Source: Alphaproteobacteria bacterium
Lineage (GTDB): Bacteria; Pseudomonadota; Alphaproteobacteria; UBA6615
Assembly (NCBI GenBank): GCA_029243445.1
Contig: JAQWSA010000115.1
Location: 1 to 9,588, forward strand
Direction of reading: 5' to 3'
DNA length: 9,588 bases
Part shown: positions 6,289 to 9,588 of the stretch, in pieces
Position numbering within the stretch: the stretch's first letter is position 1
Layout of the letters: every line of letters starts with the position of its first letter
Translations under genes and position numbers: made by a program
The notes under the pieces: model-generated
What the model saw: only the letters and a program-made list of their open reading frames with translations
The model's database searches: none
Told to the model about the DNA's origin: nothing

Positions 6289-6314
6289 TATAAAAGTATT
6301 TAGAAACTCTTATA
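6289..6314 (+). terminator. Weak A+T-rich hairpin after the prolyl-tRNA editing gene
   Basis: TATAAAAGT (6289-6297) pairs with ACTCTTATA (6306-6314) with one mismatch around an 8-nt loop, directly after the stop codon and followed by a T/A-rich tract (6315-6341). It could end the upstream transcript. The same bases include TATAAT (6311-6316), which may instead be a -10 element for the downstream operon. Confidence 0.3.
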
Positions 6315-6355
6315 ATATTATATATTTATTATTATATTTTTCAGGTAAGGGCTTG

Positions 6356-6394
6356 ATGCGAGAGCTATTAGCCGCCATTTTTGGCTTTAAATAG
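6356..6394 (+). CDS. Possible 12-codon leader ORF before the thioredoxin-TPR gene
   Basis: An ATG at 6356 opens a 12-residue frame (MRELLAAIFGFK) ending in TAG at 6392-6394, 29 nt before the next start. An AAGG stretch (6347-6350) sits 5 nt upstream. It has no repeated regulatory codon and no obvious attenuator structure, so it may be chance. Confidence 0.15.
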   Translation: MRELLAAIFGFK

Positions 6395-6423
6395 TAAAAC
6401 ATTAAAAACAGGCACTAGAAAAC

Positions 6424-7365
6424 ATGGAACCGACCAACACAGGAATTGGCGAACTTGCCGGTATAGATAACGAAAATAATACACCTAAAGCAAAAGATTC
6501 TAGCACCTCTGAATTTAGAGCCGACGTTATAGAGGCATCAAATAATGTTATAATTGTAGTCGACTTCTGGGCTACGTGGTGCGGCCCCTGTAAAACCCTT
6601 ACACCTATACTAGAGAAGGTAATTGCTAAATCCAAGGGATTAGTGGAGTTAGTAAAAATTGATGTTGATAAAAACCAAGAATTATCGACACAATTAAGGA
6701 TACAATCCATCCCAGCCGTTATTGCATTTAGCAATGGCCAACCAATAGATGCCTTTCAAGGTGCTCTTCCTGAGAGCGAAGTACAAAAATGGATTGACCA
6801 ATTAATTTCCCAACATGGTAAAAACGTCGCTCCTTCACCTGTAGAAGAAGCATTAATATCAGCAGAACAAGCTTTTGAAAGTAACGATATTGGTAGTGCT
6901 GGAGCACTTTACGCTCAAGTGCTTAACATAGAAGAGAAAAACACTAAGGCTTTAGCAGGAATGGCTAAATGTTACTTAAAAGCAGAAAAAATAGACAAAG
7001 CTCGTGAAATAATTGATAAAATTCCCGATGAATTGAATGTAGACGAAAATATTCGCTCAGTCATATCAGCCGTAGAGCTAGCCGAAGAAAGTTCTTCATC
7101 CTCAGACGATATTGAAAATTTACATAAAATAATAGAAAAAGACCCTAAGAACCTTCAGGCTAAATTTGATCTAGGTATCGCTCTTTACGGGAACGGGGAA
7201 GTAGAGGCCGCTATAGACCGACTGATTGAAGTAATTAAAGAAAATCGCGATTGGAGAGATGGAGAGGCCAAACAACAACTTCTAAAAATATTTGAGGCGC
7301 ATGGACCAACGGATCCTATAACCGTATTGGGACGGCGTAAACTTTCTTCGATTTTGTTTTCATGA
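6424..7365 (+). CDS. cnoX: Thioredoxin-TPR chaperedoxin, CnoX/YbbN family
   Basis: The 313-aa product joins an N-terminal thioredoxin domain to TPR-like helical repeats. A polar leader (1-30) precedes the thioredoxin fold. VVDFWATWCGPCK (45-57) contains the active-site pair C53/C56, followed by VKIDVDKNQELS (77-88) and the cis-proline SIPA (95-98, P97). After about residue 138 come TPR-like helices: ALISAEQAFESNDIGSAGALYAQVL, LAGMAKCYLKAEKIDKAREII and AKFDLGIALYGNGEVEAAIDRLIEVI, separated by a Ser/Glu-rich linker (220-228). CnoX proteins protect unfolding proteins from aggregation and oxidation and hand them to chaperones. E. coli CnoX lacks a working CxxC, whereas alphaproteobacterial forms such as that of Caulobacter keep it, as here, and so should also reduce disulfides. 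The stop overlaps the next start by 4 nt (ATGA), implying translational coupling. Confidence 0.92.
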   Translation: MEPTNTGIGELAGIDNENNTPKAKDSSTSEFRADVIEASNNVIIVVDFWATWCGPCKTLTPILEKVIAKSKGLVELVKIDVDKNQELSTQLRIQSIPAVIAFSNGQPIDAFQGALPESEVQKWIDQLISQHGKNVAPSPVEEALISAEQAFESNDIGSAGALYAQVLNIEEKNTKALAGMAKCYLKAEKIDKAREIIDKIPDELNVDENIRSVISAVELAEESSSSSDDIENLHKIIEKDPKNLQAKFDLGIALYGNGEVEAAIDRLIEVIKENRDWRDGEAKQQLLKIFEAHGPTDPITVLGRRKLSSILFS

Positions 7366-8039
7366 GCAAAAATCCTTTTACTCCTTCATTAGAGGACTTG
7401 CCCGGAAACCTACCTCTCTTCCCTCTTATTGGTGTTTTGTTGCTACCAGGAGCGCAACTACCTCTCAATATATTTGAACCACGTTATATTAATATGTTAG
7501 AATATGCGCTAGCTAATCAACGTTTCATCGGAATAGCACAACCTAAGGTAGATGGCCAACATGGTGCTAGCGCCGATGATAGCACCGCAGTCTATGAAAT
7601 TGGTTGTGCGGGAAGAATTACAAGTTTTAAAGAAGCCTCCGATGGACAGACCCAGGTCGTACTGCATGGTATATGTCGATTTAATATTATTGATGAGCTT
7701 CCTTTAATGAGAAGTTTTCGGAGAGTAATTCCAGATTTTTCTAATTATAAAAATGACTTTATTACTGAAAAAGATACGGTGATAGATCGGCAGCGCCTTC
7801 TTTCAGATTTGCGCGCTTATTTTGAAATGGAAAATATAGAGGCAGATTGGAAAACTATAAAACAAACGCCAGATGAAAGATTAGTAACCACATTAGCCAT
7901 GGTATGCCCATTTGAACCTCACGAAAAGCAAGCCCTTTTAGAATCTGTAGACCTTTCTAAACGCTGTAAATTAATTATTGGGTTAATTGAATCTGCGTTG
8001 CGAAGAGATAGTAACGGAAGCTCCGCTTCAGTTAATTAA
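7362..8039 (+). CDS. LON substrate-binding (N-terminal) domain protein
   Basis: The 225-aa protein consists of the Lon N-terminal PUA-like domain without the AAA+ ATPase or protease parts, as in the stand-alone COG2802 group. The hallmark NLPLFPLIGVLLLPGAQLPLNIFEPRY is spread over residues 16-42, with LPLFPL (17-22), LPLNIFEPRY (33-42) and ML (45-46). It is followed by FIGIAQP (55-61), a Gly-rich beta segment EIGCAGRITSF, and VVLHGICRFNI. The C-terminal half is helical (about 125-215), as in the second half of the Lon N domain. Such proteins are thought to bind exposed peptides or act in protein quality control, but no biochemical role is settled. The start overlaps the cnoX stop, so both are made from one message; the pairing fits a proteostasis role. 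Trm112-like follows 22 nt later. Confidence 0.9.
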   Translation: MSKNPFTPSLEDLPGNLPLFPLIGVLLLPGAQLPLNIFEPRYINMLEYALANQRFIGIAQPKVDGQHGASADDSTAVYEIGCAGRITSFKEASDGQTQVVLHGICRFNIIDELPLMRSFRRVIPDFSNYKNDFITEKDTVIDRQRLLSDLRAYFEMENIEADWKTIKQTPDERLVTTLAMVCPFEPHEKQALLESVDLSKRCKLIIGLIESALRRDSNGSSASVN

Positions 8040-8053
8040 AGTATATATTTTGT

Positions 8054-8058
8054 AAGGA
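8054..8058 (+). promoter_or_regulatory. Ribosome binding site deciding the Trm112-like start
   Basis: AAGGA lies only 3 nt before the ATG at 8062 but 9 nt before the ATG at 8068. The second spacing is the more usual, which favours 8068. Confidence 0.45.
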
Positions 8059-8067
8059 AAAATGAGA

Positions 8068-8286
8068 ATGGCTCTAAAAAATACAAAGGCTTTAGACCCA
8101 AAACTGCTAGAAATACTTGTATGCCCGCTAACTAAAGGTGAACTAAGGTATGAAGAGAAAACACAAGAGTTGATAAGTGATAAAGCAGGATTAGCTTATC
8201 CTATAAACGAGGGCATACCAATCATGTTAGTTGACGAAGCTAGAGAACTCAGCATAGACGAAATACAATCAAAGGTAAAAACGTGA
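8068..8286 (+). CDS. Trm112-like / YcaR-type small protein
   Basis: From the ATG at 8068 the product has 72 residues (74 if started at 8062). It shows the Trm112/UPF0434 pattern [17 protein letters not shown], then [20 protein letters not shown] and MLVDEAREL. Eukaryotic and archaeal Trm112 activates methyltransferases that modify tRNA, rRNA and release factors; the bacterial short forms are less well understood. Zinc-binding members have CPxC and a second cysteine pair. Here the first motif is CPLT and the later positions hold Ser and Ala ([11 protein letters not shown]), leaving a single cysteine, so zinc binding through the canonical set is not possible. This reduced form appears normal for alphaproteobacteria. 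The stop overlaps the next gene by 4 nt (GTGA). Confidence 0.88.
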   Translation: MALKNTKALDPKLLEILVCPLTKGELRYEEKTQELISDKAGLAYPINEGIPIMLVDEARELSIDEIQSKVKT

Positions 8287-8666
8287 CGGAAAAAAACCCA
8301 GAAAGTATCACGTATTGGCCTCTTAAAATTCATTATAACAAATCAAACAAAAACTTAACAATCGATTACGATAATGGCATCACCTTCACTTATGCTGCCG
8401 AGCTTCTTAGAGTTGAAAGCCCATCAGCAGAGGTTAAGGGACACGGAATGGAAGAAAAAAAAATAATCTCTGGACGATCGCATGTAGGGATTATTAAATT
8501 AGAACCAGTAGGCAATTATGCCATACAAATCTATTTCGATGATCTACATAACACCGGGATTTTCAGCTGGAGCTATCTATACGATTTAGGAAAACGAAAG
8601 GATGAAATATGGCAAACTTATTTAAAAAAACTTGCCGAACAAAATTTGTCACGACATCCGCAGTAA
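8283..8666 (+). CDS. DUF971 protein (gamma-butyrobetaine hydroxylase-like N-terminal domain)
   Basis: The 127-aa product is a single DUF971 domain. Characteristic parts are [21 protein letters not shown] (near residues 10-30), then [19 protein letters not shown] (37-55) with the LRVxSPSAEVxGHG signature, [20 protein letters not shown] (63-82), [16 protein letters not shown] (83-98) and a C-terminal helix ending [12 protein letters not shown]. The domain also forms the N-terminus of gamma-butyrobetaine hydroxylase and occurs with iron-sulfur-cluster carrier proteins of the Mrp/ApbC group; its stand-alone function is not established. It starts with GTG inside the end of the Trm112-like gene, so translation is coupled. 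It is the last gene of the plus-strand cluster and converges on the monooxygenase gene with a 15-nt gap, leaving room for little more than a T-rich stretch. Confidence 0.9.
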   Translation: MTEKNPESITYWPLKIHYNKSNKNLTIDYDNGITFTYAAELLRVESPSAEVKGHGMEEKKIISGRSHVGIIKLEPVGNYAIQIYFDDLHNTGIFSWSYLYDLGKRKDEIWQTYLKKLAEQNLSRHPQ

Positions 8667-8681
8667 TGTTTCATTATATTT

Positions 8682-9524
8682 TTAAAGAGGCTCACCCCTT
8701 ACTAACCTTGGTAGATCCCCTACAGTGCCAGTGGCGTGACGCATAAAATCGCGTCTCAATGGCCCTATTTTATTAACGGTTCCCAAACCAACATCTCGGA
8801 TAGTACGAATCGGAGAAATTTCATTCGAAAACAGCCTATTCATAGCGTCAGTTACAAATGCGAGTAGTAAGTTATCAAAAAGACGCCAACGCTCGTATTC
8901 TTCCAAAATATTAGGACTCCCTATATCTAGGCCCAGTCGACGTGCGTCTATTAATACTTCAGCTAATGCTGCAATATCACGTATACCCATATTAAGACCT
9001 TGCCCTGCAATTGGATGGATCGCATGAGCCGCATCACCAACAAGCGCTAAACGGCAATCAACATATTTATTAGCGTGTGAAAGTCCAAGTGGATGAGACC
9101 ATCGCGGACCAGCCAATTCAAGGGTTCCCAGAATATTAGCAAAGCGAATCATTAATTCCGATACAAATGACCCTTCATCTAGAGACATAATTCCAGGCAT
9201 TAATTTATTACTATCAGTCCATACAACAGCAGATCTATAGCGGTTATTTAAATTTTTCATGGGTAAAATTGCAAATGGCCCACCGGGCAAAAAACGTTCA
9301 TGAGCAACATTATTATGAGGCAATTCATGGTAAACAGAGCAAATAATGCTGGTTTGCTTATAACTCCATCTGGTAACTCCGATATTCGCCTCTTCTCGGA
9401 GGGCAGAGTTCCGACCATCACAGGCTAATAAAAGTCGTGATCTAATTATAATTCCATCAGAGGTTACCGCTGATACACCTGAAGCATTTCTAGTGTTGTT
9501 GCTAATATCTGTTGGCGCTTTCAT
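8682..9524 (-). CDS. UbiH/UbiF/Coq6-family FAD-dependent monooxygenase, 3' part of a frame-broken gene
   Basis: The 280 residues cover the middle and C-terminal parts of a ubiquinone-biosynthesis-type flavin hydroxylase. Visible are LLLACDGRNSALREEANIG (31-49, the DGxxSxxR motif), a beta-rich substrate region including LPGGPFAILPM (79-89), and LALVGDAAHAIHPIAGQG with LNMGIRD (159-183), the second FAD-binding signature. A helical tail runs to residue 280. This family hydroxylates the ring of ubiquinone precursors using FAD and NAD(P)H at the inner membrane. The N-terminal GxGxxG FAD motif and about 100 residues are missing. The ATG at 9524 has no ribosome site and an in-frame TAA at 9536-9534, so it is unlikely to be a real start. 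Which ring position is modified cannot be told. Confidence 0.85.
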   Translation of the reverse strand: MKAPTDISNNTRNASGVSAVTSDGIIIRSRLLLACDGRNSALREEANIGVTRWSYKQTSIICSVYHELPHNNVAHERFLPGGPFAILPMKNLNNRYRSAVVWTDSNKLMPGIMSLDEGSFVSELMIRFANILGTLELAGPRWSHPLGLSHANKYVDCRLALVGDAAHAIHPIAGQGLNMGIRDIAALAEVLIDARRLGLDIGSPNILEEYERWRLFDNLLLAFVTDAMNRLFSNEISPIRTIRDVGLGTVNKIGPLRRDFMRHATGTVGDLPRLVRGEPL

Positions 9525-9588
9525 TTTGTGTTTTTATAGGGAATGAATATGTTCCTTCTTAGCCTATCGTATATATCTATTTTCTTTA
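9521..9588 (-). pseudogene. Out-of-frame upstream part of the UbiH-family gene
   Basis: In a different minus-strand frame, bases 9586-9524 are open and read KKIDIYDRLRRNIFIPYKNT followed by K, then stop at TGA (9523-9521). The RLRRNIF part resembles the ENRxLRRALF segment that family members carry just before the part encoded at 8682-9524. Joining the two frames needs one extra base, most simply in the A run at 9524-9527. The gene is therefore frameshifted, or the sequence has a homopolymer error. Its 5' end lies outside the window. Confidence 0.5.

Noticed and set aside
6311..6316. TATAAT considered as the -10 of a cnoX promoter
   Set aside because: No acceptable -35 lies 16-18 nt upstream, and the region is almost pure A/T, so a match is expected by chance.
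6402..6734. Minus-strand 110-codon frame opposite the thioredoxin domain
   Set aside because: The opposite strand encodes a clear WCGPC thioredoxin fold; the antisense translation has no motif.
1..9588. Search for CRISPR repeats, insertion sequences, transposase or integrase genes and defence systems
   Set aside because: No regularly spaced repeats, terminal inverted repeats or relevant protein motifs were seen in any frame.

Overview
The window looks like a low-GC alphaproteobacterium, probably free-living and perhaps marine. The basis is the gene content and order on the right (prolyl-tRNA editing protein, thioredoxin-TPR protein with WCGPC, LON-domain protein, Trm112-like protein, DUF971 protein, UbiH-type monooxygenase), the alphaproteobacterial form of the Trm112-like protein, and A+T-rich intergenic DNA. 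The genus cannot be named from the sequence alone.

Left part (1-3686, + strand): a tripartite tricarboxylate transporter (TTT) locus. It holds the 3' end of a probable periplasmic substrate-binding protein, a perfect 15-bp hairpin, then TctB and TctA. These are followed by an LVIVD-type beta-propeller protein without a signal peptide. The propeller may process or sense what the transporter brings in, but the substrate is unknown. A hairpin closes this unit.

Middle part (3668-5563): two minus-strand genes, a DoxX-family membrane protein and an unrecognised 237-aa protein downstream of it. They are divergent from a hemerythrin-like metal-binding protein. The shared A+T-rich intergenic region contains interlocking small dyads. 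The arrangement suggests a redox or oxygen-linked module, which is an inference.

tRNA-Gly(GCC), minus strand (5610-5684), has a recognisable upstream promoter. It separates the variable-looking left side from a conserved housekeeping cluster on the right.

Right part (5784-9588): an Ala-tRNA(Pro) deacylase (YbaK/ProX type), then a tightly packed run of CnoX/YbbN-like thioredoxin-TPR protein, LON substrate-binding-domain protein, Trm112-like protein and DUF971 protein. Two of these joins are 4-nt start/stop overlaps. Converging from the right edge is a UbiH/UbiF/Coq6-type FAD monooxygenase. Its reading frame is broken near 9524: the apparent ATG has an in-frame stop just upstream, while the sequence in another frame looks like the missing upstream family segment, so a one-base frameshift in an A run is likely.

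The most notable points are the ubiH frame break, the TTT-linked histidine-rich propeller, the orphan gene with a protein-like but start-less upstream extension, and the long intercistronic hairpin. No mobile element, CRISPR array or defence system was seen.
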